Source: Gnomoniopsis sp. IMI 355080 (lineage: Eukaryota > Ascomycota > Sordariomycetes > Diaporthales > Gnomoniaceae). Taken from it: a stretch of DNA of 46,860 nt. The notes below the pieces were generated by a model. It was not told the origin of the DNA and searched no databases. It saw only the letters and a list, made by a program, of their open reading frames with translations. Every line of letters begins with the position of its first letter. Within the stretch, counting starts at the first letter, position 1. The position numbers and the translations under genes were made by a program. The DNA is taken from positions 1 to 46,860 of the forward strand of contig JAPEVC010000261.1 in assembly GCA_027946555.1 (NCBI GenBank), read 5' to 3'. This document shows positions 1 to 12,006 of this stretch, piece by piece.

Positions 1-3000
1 GGATGAGTCGAAAGGGGGTAGGTATTGTCTAGGTGGTTCCGCCGGGAGTAAAAAAAAAAAGTCGACTGTCTTTTTTCGGCGGACGCGGAGGACCAAAGGC
101 AAGGCGCAGGACGCAGGAACCGCTTCGCTCACTCTACCTCGTTCAGGTGCAGGTGTGTACGTACAGTACAGTATGCGCGCAGGTGCCGCGTAGTCGAGAT
201 GCTGGATGCTGGCCTTGCTCGGTGCTTCCAGTGCTTGGTGTGGCAAAGGGCATTGACTGGACTCGCGGACTGGGCAGGCTGGGCCGGAGAAGGACAGGGT
301 AGCACAACCAGGCGGGCCAGGGCACTCACTATGCGGCAGTGAGTGGGTCCAGAGGTCCAAGGTGAAACTTGGCAGTGGGCGAGGATGAGCTTGATGCTGC
401 ACAAAAAAGGAGACTCTGTCTTTCTCTGTCTCTCTCGGATTATGTAGCCTTGACCCCCCCTTGGGTCAATGCTTGCTGGGTCTCTACGGAACACCGTACC
501 GTATTTTGGTACTACTCGGTGAACCGCAACAAACTGACTTGCAACTCTTGTGCTTGTGTGGCGTGGCGTTGGGTTTGCGCATGCGTAAGCGGATAGGGCG
601 AAGGAGCGGGTGAACATCCGGGATGAAGCAAAGCTATCCCACAAACCAGAAGAAGAAGAAAGAAAAGACAAGAACAAATCGGGTCAATGTACAGTCTCCA
701 CCTAAAGCGCAAGCACCTAGGTGAAGTAGGTATCTTATGGCATGGACCTCTCCTCAATTGATGCCCGGACAGAGAGAATCAGGGCGGGTTAGATGGGATG
801 TTGTTTTAGGGAGGAATGCTAGTGACATGTCCTAGCCTCAGCGTCTTGTCTTTTATCCCATCCTTTTCTTGTTTCTTCTTTTCAGCCCCAGCCCATCTTC
901 AGCTCGACTTGCGGATACACGACAGCTACTGCTGCTGGCTGGTCACTTCTCGCTGCCCGGCGATCCCACCAACGATTGAATGCTGTGTAGCCAATTCGTG
1001 GCCCTCTGAGCCACTCGTTGGCTCATTGGCTGTGGTGGTAGAATTCAAGGAGGGAGTAGGATGCATCAAACGATTGAAAAGGGGCCGCTCAGCGCTCATC
1101 CATGCATTGTCCACGCCCCATCCAAGCAAGACTGTGTGGAGGCATGAAACACTGCCGTTTTTTCTTCTCGAATCGAGTGATTACGCTCAAGAGTGCCATC
1201 TATTTCTGACAGTGGAGCCTGGAATAATAGAATGCTTTGCCCCCGGTTTACCCGTCCTCTGTGCGCTTCAACACCAAGAGCTTCATGCTGGGATATGTTT
1301 CCAGAAGAAATCCTCTGTTCTATCAAGTCCAGATGGTTGTACTTCGTTGACCTCATTCTCAGCTCCTTTGTACTATCTATGTACGTGCTAGCTCGGGTGA
1401 GGTCAGCATCTGGTACCAAGTTCCGGCGTGCTGTCTTGCTGCAGTCCTCCTCTTTGATGCAGCATCCGCGTGGAGATCCCCACGGAAGATGCGTACGAAT
1501 GGATCGATCCAAGGATTGATTGATTTTGCGCTACATGGAACTATACTATAGTATGCGGCTATATTCGTAAGACAAAATAACAACCAGAGAGTACATACAA
1601 GTAGTAGAGGGGCCGACATGAGGCTTTACCACCACTCTCTTCGGTCTCGGATACCTGAACTTCTTAGCTACAACTCTATTTCCGCAGTCCATTGCTCCAA
1701 ACTAATGGCATGTTGCAGTGTCAGTGCTGTCTATCTGATACTGTGGTTTGCGCTTAGATCTGCCTTGTGTGCCCTTCCCCACACTAGCGGCTCTATTTCA
1801 GGATTGCCCAGTCTTGGTAAGCATTCCCCGCGCAAAACACCTCCTTACCACCTATACGTACTATTTAACTGTCACGGCTGTTATCTCATAATAGTAAAGT
1901 GCTCAAAGTTGGCTCGATGTAGAAAGAGAGGGTATAATGAACGTCTTGCCCCTGAATATAGTACATTTTGACGGCTTGTGTTGCCTATCGACCAATCTAT
2001 GCATCCTACGTGCCACCATCAATCTTGCGTCATTCGTAGTAATGGTATCATTGAGTATCTGTTCTATTATTATCAATCCTGGGTTGGATCCCCAGATTAT
2101 CAGGGTCTCGATTAACTGCGCATCATCCGCTTTGGCAGATCTGGGGACGCAGGCGACCGAAAAGTGCGCTTGAAGTCGCTTTCTGCCCAGGTTGACCGGA
2201 TTCCAGGAGCAAGGACGAACCTTTTGGTCAAGACAATGATATATATGGTTGTAAACAAGGTCCGACGAAACTACTGGTTCATAACGCAAGAGCAAACAGT
2301 ATTTGAACAACATCTAAACAGTGTTATATGTCTGGACATGTACTGTGGAAGCCTCGTAAATCTCGGGAATTTCAGTTGCGCCCGACTTCTGCGCTCGCTT
2401 CAGGCTCCCGTATTGGTTCATAAATCAACGGCAAAACTCACAACATCGGACCAAACGGACCGTGTGACCTCGTCCGTCTCCGCCATTTATGACATTCGAG
2501 GGCACAGATGAGGGATGAACTCCGCCGGGACAGCTGCCGGCCTGCCAATGACCTCAGGCCCACCCTTCGGACACCAGACAAGATCGCCAACCTCAACAGT
2601 ATATCGAAGTGTGCATGACCGACATGCGTCCTATCCCAGATCCTTCAAGGCCTACAAAACAACCTCATGCATGGCAATGCCGCAGACACATAGACTGCGA
2701 GAGCCAATTAATTCCCCCTTAGCCACGTTTGGTGCCGATCTGAAACGACGCCTCACAACCCGGTCACCCACCGTTGCTGCGAACCACAAGCCCGGTTCCT
2801 GGGAACGATCAATGATGAAATGCTGTTGCCAACCGCAGCAAGTAAGCATCTTGGGTAGGAGTCTCCATGGACATCACCAGTGCTGCGGGCACGTACTAGT
2901 AGGCATTATCACGTGCTTGGCCCATCCCGAGGTCGACAGTGGAATATTGTTTGATGCACTTTTTCTCTGATGCGTTCAAGGCTATAAGTATTGGACATAC

Positions 3001-4421
3001 CGCCGAGCCACGGATATAGAGTGAGTTCGACTTCGACTACATCGAAAATGCGGATGGACAGACGACAAATAAAGAGGTGGCAGATCGCATGGCATAATTC
3101 AGGAGCTTTTTACCACTAAATCGCCATTTTAATTCTATACTATAACCGTGACGCCGCATCCCCAAATCGTCGTCAGCAACAGCGCGCGGTGAGGGCCTGG
3201 GGGGTCTCAGATTATAGTAGTACTATTTTCGATTATGCCAGATTGGCGCTCCCATCCTGGGCTGTCAGACACATCCCTGCTATGGTCGATGAACTTTCTA
3301 TTTTTACTACCAACCCCTTTTGAGCTTTGGCATCTCAAGGTACTAAATAACCTTGAACATCCTTTTCGAGCTTGAACGTGGCACCTGGCAGCTCTTCAGC
3401 AGACCCGCTTGTATGTTGGTAAGGGCACTGTTTCTATAATATGTTACAGATGAGTACACAGTATCCTATATACTCGTAGGATTACAAGTGAACACAACCG
3501 CACTATGCTCGTAGCCTAAAGAACGCGTTTCGTCTCCGTCTCTCCGCTGCGTCCCTGATGGATAAGATGGATCTTCAGGACCTACACCTGTCGGCATTGT
3601 TCCGAGGGGTGGGACACGCTGGCTAGTAAGTTGCATGCTCTCCTCGAAAGCTTTCTCAACGAAAGTCTACCTACCATAGGTACATAGTACGCAAGCCACG
3701 ATCTTGAGCGAGCATTTCGTTTCTGGCATGAAGTTACAGTAAAACGAGATTACAAGAAGAGCCAGTCACACCGTTTACATGAATGTATACAAGTCAAGTG
3801 TTCAATGATTCTGGCAATGTAATTGTCGTCAGTTTTATTCTCGCCATCTACCACCTTGAATAGGTGTTAAGCTACGAGCCCTATCTGTAACAGGTACGTA
3901 GATGAGAAGCCAGTGGTGCATTACGTACTGGACAAGGATGGCGCCTAAATTACGTGCGGATCTCTTCCCCCCGGGCCCTTTACTGCGTGAAGACTTCAAC
4001 TTCAACCAGGTCGTCATAAACTTTCAGTCCACTTTGACCTGTGGGCAGCGACTCGTTTCAGCATTCGATGAAGATTGTGGCAAGAAGACTTGGCTGTGCC
4101 AACCAACACAGTCCACCTTTCGAACCATCTTGAGAGTGCGCTTGCGGAAAACAACTAACGCCACGGCCGACGCATTGCTTCTAATCGTTATCCGCGACGG
4201 TCGTTCTCGGAATTCATCAGCCTTTGCCGCCCGCTTACGCTTGCGATTTGGAGGAAAACTAAATTGTCGCAAGCCGTCTCTGAGCTGGGATCTGGGTCAG
4301 AACCGTGCAGAGAACGCTTGTGGCCCGGTTACACAACAGGATCATTCGTCAGCCTCGTCGTGGCCCCTAACCTCCGACCCAAGCACACAATATCGGTTTG
4401 CCTTTGGCTCCCAGCAATGCT
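1..4421. other. Gene-poor region at the left edge
   Basis: About 4.4 kb with no open frame that I recognise. The longest frames (816-1391 +, 1903-2313 -, 2515-2970 +, 3902-4525 +) have no family motif, amphipathic pattern or plausible splice partner, and several overlap one another on opposite strands. The stretch holds short palindromes such as ACCTAGGT at 715-722 and scattered TATA-like AT runs around 3100-3500. Part of 3900-4421 is presumably promoter and leader of the glycosyltransferase-like gene that follows. No transposon ends, tRNA or rRNA were seen. Confidence 0.5.
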
Positions 4422-5738
4422 ATGGCTCTAGGCGCGAAAGCACCGGCCAGACAGACGGTCATCATTGTCACAATACTCGTCCTCTTCGTGTGGTATCTTG
4501 CTCTGTACAACAGAGAGACAACTGACCCCCTGACCTACACTCCAGTAAGCAGAGCGTCTTGCGCGCACGGGACCCATCTTCATCTGGGACTATCACTGAT
4601 CAGCATCGAAACCTAGGCACAAAAGCAAATAAATTATGATGGGACCGAAGTAGAGGATGGAGATCCGCTTGATCTGGAAAACCTCGAGCTGGACACGCTC
4701 GAACTAGACACCCTCGACGCGACCACGACAACAACAACAGCAAGCTCACTACTGCCGACGAAGACTCCAAACCCCTACATCACTGAAGGCCAGCTCAACC
4801 CGTCTGGACGACTTCTTGATGGGCCCCTATCCCCTCCAGCCGACGACCCTTGGCGCACGCTCATCCTGTATGCCTTCTCCGACACTCCTGATGCCCGCGA
4901 CAACCTGCGCTACTTCCTCCGCCACGGCATTCACTCCGCGGCCGACTTCGTCTTTATCATGAATGGCGTCTCCAACGAGACTCTGCCTGTCTTTCAGATT
5001 CCCGAAGAGGCCTCCAACATTCGCATCGTGCTTCGCGACAACACCTGCTTTGATATTGGCGCGTACGGCGAGGTCCTGCGCAGCAAGGAGCAATGGACCA
5101 AGATAGGCTGGGGCACAGGTCATATCCCGCTCTGGAAGAGATACAAGCGCTTTATCATGCTGAACAGTAGTGTACGGGGGCCGTTTCTCCCACACTGGGG
5201 CCAGGGTGCATGTTGGTCCGACTTGTTCGTACAGCGCGTCACGGTTGACACCAAGCTGGTCGGGCTGACAGCCAACTGCTGGCCGCATTTCCACGTACAA
5301 GCCGACGTATGGGCGACAGACTTTGTCGGCATGGATTTACTAATGAATCCCCCACCGCCTGGACCCAACACCACGGTGGATGATTTTGCGGATCGGCTTG
5401 CGCCTGTGGGACTGGCAGCGTGCTACCCGGACCTTTCGCGGGCGGTGCATGCCGAGCTGGGGGCAACGCGGGTCGTACTAGAGGCAGGATGGAAGGTAGA
5501 TCTGATGATGAGCGCTTTCCATGGTATCACGAATTACAGCCAAGTGTGTGATCCCCAGCAACACGGCGACCTACTTTGGCGGGACAAGTATTTTGGAACC
5601 AATCTGCACCCTTACGAGACAGTCTTTACAAAGACAAATCGGGATTTGGATCCGCTGTTGCTGGACCGGTTGACAGAGTGGCATTGGCAAAGTGCTTGGA
5701 GAAGCTGGGATGCCTGTGGAGCTTTCTCGAGATGGTAG
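4422..5738 (+). CDS. Type II membrane glycosyltransferase-like protein
   Basis: Two-exon model: 4422-4544 and 4617-5738, about 414 residues. The intron runs 4545-4616 (GTAAGC donor, TAG acceptor, CTGAT branch-like site). A second acceptor at 4625 keeps frame and removes three residues. The ATG at 4422 opens a short tail and one membrane segment at residues 12-29, then a linker rich in Leu/Glu/Asp and Thr with two imperfect LELDT units. The globular part begins near residue 100. It carries the signature FDIGAYGEVL, then FIMLNSSVRGPF, LVGLTANCWPH and WATDFVGMDLL, which I associate with an uncharacterised eukaryotic family resembling glycosyltransferases. The topology suggests a Golgi lumenal enzyme. 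Substrate and linkage cannot be read from sequence, and no convincing DxD motif was found. The gene-model call is firm; the enzyme class is an inference. Confidence 0.65.
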
Positions 5739-6816
5739 AGGAATCACATGTCGCGGTGTAATAATTTTGGTTATTGGAAGGTGGGAGGACCTTATTCTTC
5801 TGATGCATAGCAATGGCGTTGGATGGTATCTGTTTGGGATGTACCCTTTCATGTCACACATTAGATTTACCTAGGAGGTGTGATCAAAATCGAGATATGC
5901 AAGGCGCTTGTATGTCTGCCGAAACATGGGCTGGTCTTCCGCTGTCATCTACTTTCTTGGTCTGGCCCTGCTGTAGGTGGTGTGCAACGTTTTGGCGGCG
6001 CAATGAGGCCTGATGACCATCTATACTCTGGTTCTGGAGGTTCTGCTTTGATTTGCAAATCTGTCTTTATTGGAAGACCTCACTCCAAAGACATTAGTCC
6101 TTACACACCCAAGACGTACCTGCTGATTTCTCAACGCCCACAGGAATGCGATTTCGAATCTCTAGCTTTATACGACCGCCCAGGTCTCCTCGGAATCATC
6201 TAGGCTTCAGACTTCACGCGCTATGGCATGAACTCGACGAATGCTTGATCCAGAGACCGAGCATATTCTGATTATAGCAGCATCTTGTTCAGACCCTATC
6301 TTTCAGGTGACCGTTGATACGACGGATATTCACCTGCTTTCTTGAGCCAAGTCAGCGGTGCCTCGTCACCCTTCTAGGCATCAGCAGGGGAGAATCGTGG
6401 ATAAGGGCGGTGTCGATGTCCTGGCTCTGTCCAGCTGCTTCCTCGTCCACCCGCTTGAAGCTTGAAGGTCGTGGCAAGTGCTACGCACAAGTTCCCCTGA
6501 GGACAGCATGGTGATGCGCTGTCGGAAATATCTCGAATGTGACATTATACTGCCCCTGCCGGCAACTTGTTGGGCACACTGCCGTGGTCCGCCTCCCACT
6601 TCCTAAGTAGATTCCGTTTCAAAGCGAGGTGGGTTGTTCGGTCTCACAGCCAAAGCCTAGTTGAGTTCCCAGGGCATAGCTGAACCCTGGCTCCTTTATG
6701 AGTATGGATTTCACCCGTCGTGGAACGATGATTATCTTGCTCCTCTTCCGTGGATGACTCGATCAACGTCTGTGTAACCAGGGCAGCATCTTTTTCACAA
6801 ATGCCCAGAAAGAGCG
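5739..6816. other. Convergent intergenic region
   Basis: About 1.1 kb between the 3' ends of the glycosyltransferase-like gene (+) and the HTD2-like gene (-). Small frames at 5880-6203 and 6314-6514 carry no recognisable motif. A CCTAGG palindrome lies at 5870-5875. Presumably it contains both 3' UTRs; I see no further gene. Confidence 0.5.
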
Positions 6817-8125
6817 TTACTGATCTTGAGGAGTCAGTCGCTCCATGAATTTCGTTGACGGCCTCTCATTACCTGCAAACTCCATGCTCTTCTTGTTGGA
6901 CTCATCTGCCTCCTCCTCCTCCTGGTTTGCACAATGGCCATTTGTGGCCTTTTCTTCTAGGATCGCGGTCCCCTTGACACGTAAGTCATTTTGAGGACCC
7001 ACGATATAGACACTCCAATTGCTCTTGCGCTGCTGAACGCGCACCTTGATTTCCTCGTCGACAAAGACAGGGGCCAGGTTTTGGTAGTCGAGGCTGGCGA
7101 CCATGTGCCCACGGCTGTTGAGCACCGAGAACATTAGCATAAGAAGCAGAGGCCCGTGAACGAGCAGATTGCGGTACCCTTCGACCTTGCGGCAGTGCTG
7201 GAGGTCAAGGTGAATTTTGTGGGCGTTGAAGGTCAGCGCAGAGAAGCGAAAGAGCATGGTTGGGGTGAAGTTAAATGTCTGTGAGTAGGAGGCGGCACAG
7301 TCTTGTGGGAAGGATATGGGAGCTGAGAGGCTCAAGTCAATTTGTAAACTCGTAGAGACATCAAAAGACGGACAGGGACTGAGAATGTCCGCTGGGGTGA
7401 TGGTTGGACTGACTTCTGATAGATTTGTTGCTAGGCTGCTCCAAGGCCTCCTTGATGTTTTTGGGCGATGTTTGGGGTACGAAACATAGTGTCCGCCGTT
7501 CCACAATGAAGGGATCACGGTGCAGGCCCTTTGAGGAGTAAAGTTGGTAATCTCGCTTTACATCGACGAAAATCTTTTGGCCGATGCCAGTTCCGATGCT
7601 TGTATAATCACCGGGCAGCGCACATCCTTTCAGCCTGACGTCGGTGATGGTTTCTCGACAGGTCCAGGTAGCATTCAGCTTCTTTGCAAAATCATATCGC
7701 CAGCCTTGAGGGAAGGCAATACTACCGCCGGCCCACAAGCGATGGGTGAAGGGCGGGCCGGGGCAATGGTCTGAGTCGGTGCCGTCCGGGAGAAGGGAAT
7801 CGATGGGGTGCTGCGCATTGTTGAAGATAAGGTGGTGGCCCTGGGGCAGTAGAGGTTGACTGCCAGGCGTGAGCAGACAGTAAAAGTCATTAAATGTGTC
7901 GAAATCAAGGGACTTTTCGTTTTTGGGAAGATTGAGAGGTGGTACAGAGACGAAGAGTTGTTTGAGTTTTTGGTCTACGACTCGGTCTGTATAGGTCCTT
8001 GGCTGGCGGCTTAGGAGCTCTTTTTTAATGCTAGCGAAGGTGATGGCTCTGGTCGTGGTTTGTTTTCTCGGGTCGAGACTAACATAGTGGCGCCATGGTG
8101 CGCGAAATGAGTGGATTGCTCTCAT
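6817..8125 (-). CDS. HTD2: Mitochondrial 3-hydroxyacyl-thioester dehydratase, HTD2-like
   Basis: HTD2 proteins dehydrate 3-hydroxyacyl-ACP in mitochondrial type II fatty-acid synthesis, which feeds lipoic-acid production. The N-terminal part (8125 down to about 7414) has an Arg/Ser-rich, presequence-like start, then the family-type segments HRLWAGGSIAF and VERRTL. The C-terminal part (from about 7322 to 6817) is in another frame and carries the hot-dog (MaoC-like) signature FSALTFNAHKIHLD, followed by GYRNLLVHGPL. The two parts must be joined by an intron or a frameshift. My best join is an intron at 7413-7323 (donor GTCAGT, acceptor CTCAG), giving 405 residues. A weaker donor (GTACCC near 7480) spliced to a CACAG acceptor is an alternative. 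The ATG at 8125 was chosen because residues upstream of it look like leader. The C-terminus is Glu-rich. The family call is fairly sure; the splice site is not. Confidence 0.72.
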
Positions 8126-9205
8126 ATCGACATGTCGAGGGTCCGTGGTGGAGAGGATAGAGTTGTTGCGTAAGGACCGAAGTGAGGTTGTGTATATATA
8201 AATGTACATGTGCGCCACTACACGCGTAAATATTGTTTCTCCATACGGCACCTACGTACACCTGCACGTGGACAGCTGCGCGTACCACGGCAAAATCTTC
8301 AATCTACACGCACGCACGCATTGGTCTTGTTGTCAGCACCCAGCATTGTTGTTGTTGTTGTCTACCTAGAAAGATTTTTGTACTTTTTCTCGTGATAGTG
8401 GTTGACCCTTGGGTTGACAGCTAACAACCTCGCTTGGTGTCTGCTCCACCTATCAACGAGACTCTGGCCCACGATTCGTCAACGGCACAGAAAATTCATG
8501 TCAAGATATCCTGGATAGATAACTATCCCTACCTAGGTACTGCGTGTACTGTACTGACCATATCACCAGCCCCCAAAGGACTCGAGAGAAGAACGTTTTC
8601 AATTAGCGCTTGATAGAATATACACGATTGGAGTGGATTGGATAAGGGGTTTGGGCTGGCAACAATTTGTACAGTATGATGAGTACCTTCCTAGGTACCT
8701 AGCTGGCTTAAGTAGATATTATCTCATCTTTCCTACACAAGTGGTATTATCATGCGCTGCAGAAGAACATCTACGGATAGACACTCTCGTGTTGCTTGTG
8801 TCGCAGAAAACCCCGCTACAAAAGGGGCAGGGGGAGCTGTGACCAATCACGTCTCTTCAATCGTCTTGATTTCCTCAAGGTCCTTCCCTTGAGCTTCTGA
8901 GCTTTTGCTGGCAGCCCGCCGCCCGCCTCATGCAACCCACTCCCACTTTTTGCTTCCCAGCTGGCCTTTTGCCCTCTGAGCTCACATTCCGATCCGGCAT
9001 ATCTGGCTGCAGCTGCAGGGTGTTGCTTGACAGGGCTACAGGGCTCCTTCTCCACGTAGCAGTCCGCTGCGTGCCATTTTCCAAGCAGCGGTCTGTCCGC
9101 AGTATATTTTTTCTTCCTGCCCTTGTTTTCCGTTTCTCCTTCTCCCACACCTCCTCACATATCACTCGCTTGCCTGAGAGTGAAAGCTAGAGCTTCGTCG
9201 CCACG
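8126..9205. promoter_or_regulatory. Divergent promoter of HTD2-like gene and sphingolipid methyltransferase
   Basis: About 1.1 kb separating two divergently transcribed genes. On the minus strand a TATATA-type box lies at about 8191-8205, some 65-80 bases upstream of the HTD2-like ATG. On the plus side there is a CCAAT box at 8843-8847 and a pyrimidine-rich tract at 9100-9170 just before the methyltransferase ATG, typical of filamentous-fungal leaders. A 12-base perfect palindrome CTAGGTACCTAG lies at 8691-8702, a related ACCTAGGT at 8531-8538, and a short GTT repeat near 8343-8360. Functional assignment is inference from position. Confidence 0.4.
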
Positions 9206-10998
9206 ATGTCGAAGCCTCAGAGCACCAACGGCAGCGAGTCCGAGTTCGAGTTCATCGAGACTCCCAAGGCTCCCACGCCCTCCTTTGAGAAGTTCGAGGA
9301 CTGTGGCGTGCGAACGACGTCGGTATGTACTACCTCTGCCCTCTCCCCTTCCTCCTCTGTCTGCGAGCCGCATATGCTGATTCTTGCTTCCTTCTCCTCC
9401 TGCAGTACCCCGCTATCAAGAATGCTCCCCTTCCAGCTGATGCCGCAGGCAATGACAGCTTCTCGCTGCTCGCCCTCGCCGGCGTCATGATCATTCCGCC
9501 TTACTGGCTGTCATGGAAGGTCGGCGGTGGTCTCAAGACTGCCATCTTCTTTGCAATCTTCACCAGTGCTCCTCTGCTGGCTGCCTACTGGCTGGTTGTC
9601 TCTTCCATCAGTCCGCGCAAGAACGAGAAAGCCAAGTACCCTGGCAAGGGCGTTGAGCACTACCTTACCTTCAAAAAGCCCGAAGACAAGGCCAAATACC
9701 ATGGTAAGAACAAGGTGCCCATGGAGACCTTCCATGAGATGTACTTTGACGGTGACGTCGACTTCAACGGCGATTGTCTCGAGGTCATGGAATTTCGTCA
9801 CGATTGGGCTAGCTTCCGCTTCACCATTAGCTTGATCAAGTACTTCTTCTTCGGCATGATTCCCGAGGTCATTATGCACACCCGCTCTCAAGGCAAGTCT
9901 CATCACATGCTATGCAATTTTCCTTGCGACGCCCTGCTGACTGTGGATTCCGACAGACGAGGAGCAGGTTCGTGATCACTACGACCGAGGTGATGACTTT
10001 TACGCCTGGTTCCTGGGCCCTCGCATGATCTACACCTCGGGTATCATCTCCGATATCAACGAGGAGGAGAGTCTCGAGCAGCTTCAGGACAACAAGTTGG
10101 CTGTCGTCTGCGAGAAGATTGGTCTCAAGAAGGGCGAGAAGCTCCTGGACCTCGGTTGCGGTTGGGGCACACTGGCTCGTTTTGCCAGTGTCAACTATGG
10201 CGCCAAGGCTACTGGTATCACGCTGGGTCGCAACCAGACTGCCTGGGGCAACAATGCTCTCCGCAAGGTCGGCGTTACTGAGGAGCAGAGCAATATCCTG
10301 TGCATGGACTACCGAGACACTCCGGTTCCCGCGGGCGGCTACGACAAGATCACCTGCCTCGAGATGGCTGAGCACGTTGGTGTTCGTCACTTTAGCAAGT
10401 TTTTGAAGCAGGTGTACGACATGCTGGACGATGATGGTGTCTTTTTCCTGCAGATTGCTGGTCTCCGCAAGTCGTGGCAGTACGAAGATCTCATCTGGGG
10501 CCTCTTCATGAACAAATACGTCTTCCCCGGTGCTGACGCCTCTACCCCACTTGGATGGTTCATCGACAAGCTTGAGGGTGCTGGTTTCGAGGTCAAGTCC
10601 AGCGACACCATCGGAGTTCACTACTCAGCCACCCTCTGGAGGTGGTACAGGAACTGGATGGCCAACAAGGACAAGGTTGAGGCCAAGTACGGCAAACGGT
10701 GGTTCCGCGTATGTCACTCCTTTCCCTTTGCATGTGCAGTGAATTATCGGCGCCTAGTACTAATCCTTCTCCCGTGTAGATCTGGGAGTACTTCCTTGCC
10801 TACTCTACCATCATTTCCCGCCAGGGTGGTGCTACCTGCTACCAGATTACTTTGGTCAAGAACCTGAATTCGACCCATCGTATTGAGGGCATCAACAACC
10901 ACTACAGTCTGTCTGGTGCGCTCAAAGCTGCCACGTTCGACCTGAAGTCCTGGCAGGAGGCCAACGCCTCGCTCTTCCCTTCTATCCCCACCCAGTAG
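9206..10998 (+). CDS. Sphingolipid C9-methyltransferase
   Basis: Transfers a methyl group from S-adenosylmethionine to C9 of the sphingadienine base of fungal glucosylceramide, at the ER membrane. Exons are 9206-9322, 9406-9892, 9957-10708 and 10780-10998, 524 residues, the usual family length. Residues about 55-100 form two hydrophobic membrane segments. A cyclopropane-fatty-acid-synthase-like domain follows, starting DEEQVRDHYDRGDDFY. It contains the SAM-binding glycine motif LLDLGCGWGTLARFA near residue 262 and the acidic CLEMAEHVG near 335. Intron 1 and intron 3 are GT-AG (GTATGT donors; intron 3 has a TACTAAT branch). Intron 2 (9893-9956) has a GC donor, discussed separately. The start at 9206 (CACGATGTC context) follows a pyrimidine-rich leader. 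Filamentous fungi can carry two paralogues; which one this is cannot be told here. Confidence 0.93.
9893..9956 (+). other. GC-AG intron in the methyltransferase gene
   Basis: The exon ends CTCAAG and the intron opens GCAAGT, the standard GC-donor consensus. It has a CTGAC branch-like site near 9935 and ends GACAG. Splicing here joins ...TRSQ to DEEQVRDHY in frame and restores the conserved methyltransferase core. The only nearby GT donor (in AAGTCT) gives a frame that stops within a few codons. Length 64 bases. Confidence 0.85.
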
Positions 10999-12006
10999 AC
11001 ATGGGTGGAGGAGAACGGGGATGCGAGCTTCTAGTCATGTTTGTGGCAGAGAGACCCCGGGTATCGCCCATGGGTGTCACAAGACAATGAGAGGGCCAAG
11101 ATCTTCTTGGGATCTGCCCGATACGCTAGAATGGAACGATGAGGTGTGATAATTCAAAACGTGAGAATACAGGTGGTTCGCTGCACAGGTCAAGTGCCTG
11201 CCATGCCAGTCAAGTCACGACGGCGTGTAAAAAGCCCATTTAGATGTCGCGGTTCATGAGAGTGGGCGGGAGTGTCTGTGGGTGTGGGCGTAGGCATGAA
11301 GACGGGGCATAATTTATTGTATCGATTGGGCGGGGATACGGCACCTAATGGGTCGCATCCACGCTACCAATTGCTGGACGAGGAACGATGCTCTATGTAT
11401 GACAATCCAATGAAAGAGGGAGAGAGCTGTAAAGAAAAGTGCAAATGCAAATCATGGTGTGTGTGTGTGAGTAGGAGAGAGTGAGAGATGTTCGGATCTT
11501 CTGGAGCTGTGTAACTTGAGTGGGGCTGGTTTGAGCCTTGTGCACCGCCTGCTGTTGGGCCGTGTTTGAGTTGCGGATATAGGACGATGGAGAAGCTGGG
11601 AAGTTGGTACTAAGCTCAAACGGGAAAGATCTCTGCCCAAAGCGATTTCGCTACGTCGCTACCCTACGTTTACCTTGCTATAGGCAGATCGTCACCCTCA
11701 TCGTCTCTCTGCCTCTTCCCTTTCGAGCTCCCATTTCGTGTCATCATTCTAGCCGCATGGTGCTTGTGGTTTTGGTTGATTGACATACAGACTTGCCGTC
11801 TGCCGTCAACTCGTATATCCATTCAGTACCAGTATTGTTTCGGTCATTTCCAGAATTGTCAGTTAATCCAGATCCATCCACCATCCATCCAACGACACGC
11901 CCTGCTGCCCCTGGGAGCAGGAGCATCAAGGTCCCTTCGCGACCGCGATTCTTGATTCGAAGCCGACGACGCCCTTTGAGCAGCGACCTCCAACCCCAGC
12001 GTCATC
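10999..12006. other. Intergenic region between methyltransferase and PAN1
   Basis: About 1 kb in tandem orientation: the methyltransferase 3' UTR, then the PAN1 promoter and leader. It has a GT-rich stretch (11270-11290 and 11458-11470). Pyrimidine-rich sequence and CATCCA runs precede the PAN1 ATG (11690-11900). Frames here (11272-11484, 11793-12047) are short and unrecognised. Confidence 0.5.

Noticed and set aside
8531..8702. Recurrent CCTAGG / TACCTAGG palindromes in intergenic DNA
   Set aside because: About a dozen occurrences in 46.9 kb is close to random expectation for a 6-base site, so they are not evidence of a repeat family. Only the local 12-base palindrome is noted.
9872..10621. 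249-codon minus-strand frame
   Set aside because: Antisense shadow of the methyltransferase exon 3, with no independent motif.
4422..10998. Possible lipid or secondary-metabolite cluster (glycosyltransferase-like, HTD2-like, sphingolipid methyltransferase)
   Set aside because: HTD2 and the C9-methyltransferase are housekeeping genes acting in different compartments. There is no synthase, transporter or pathway regulator nearby.
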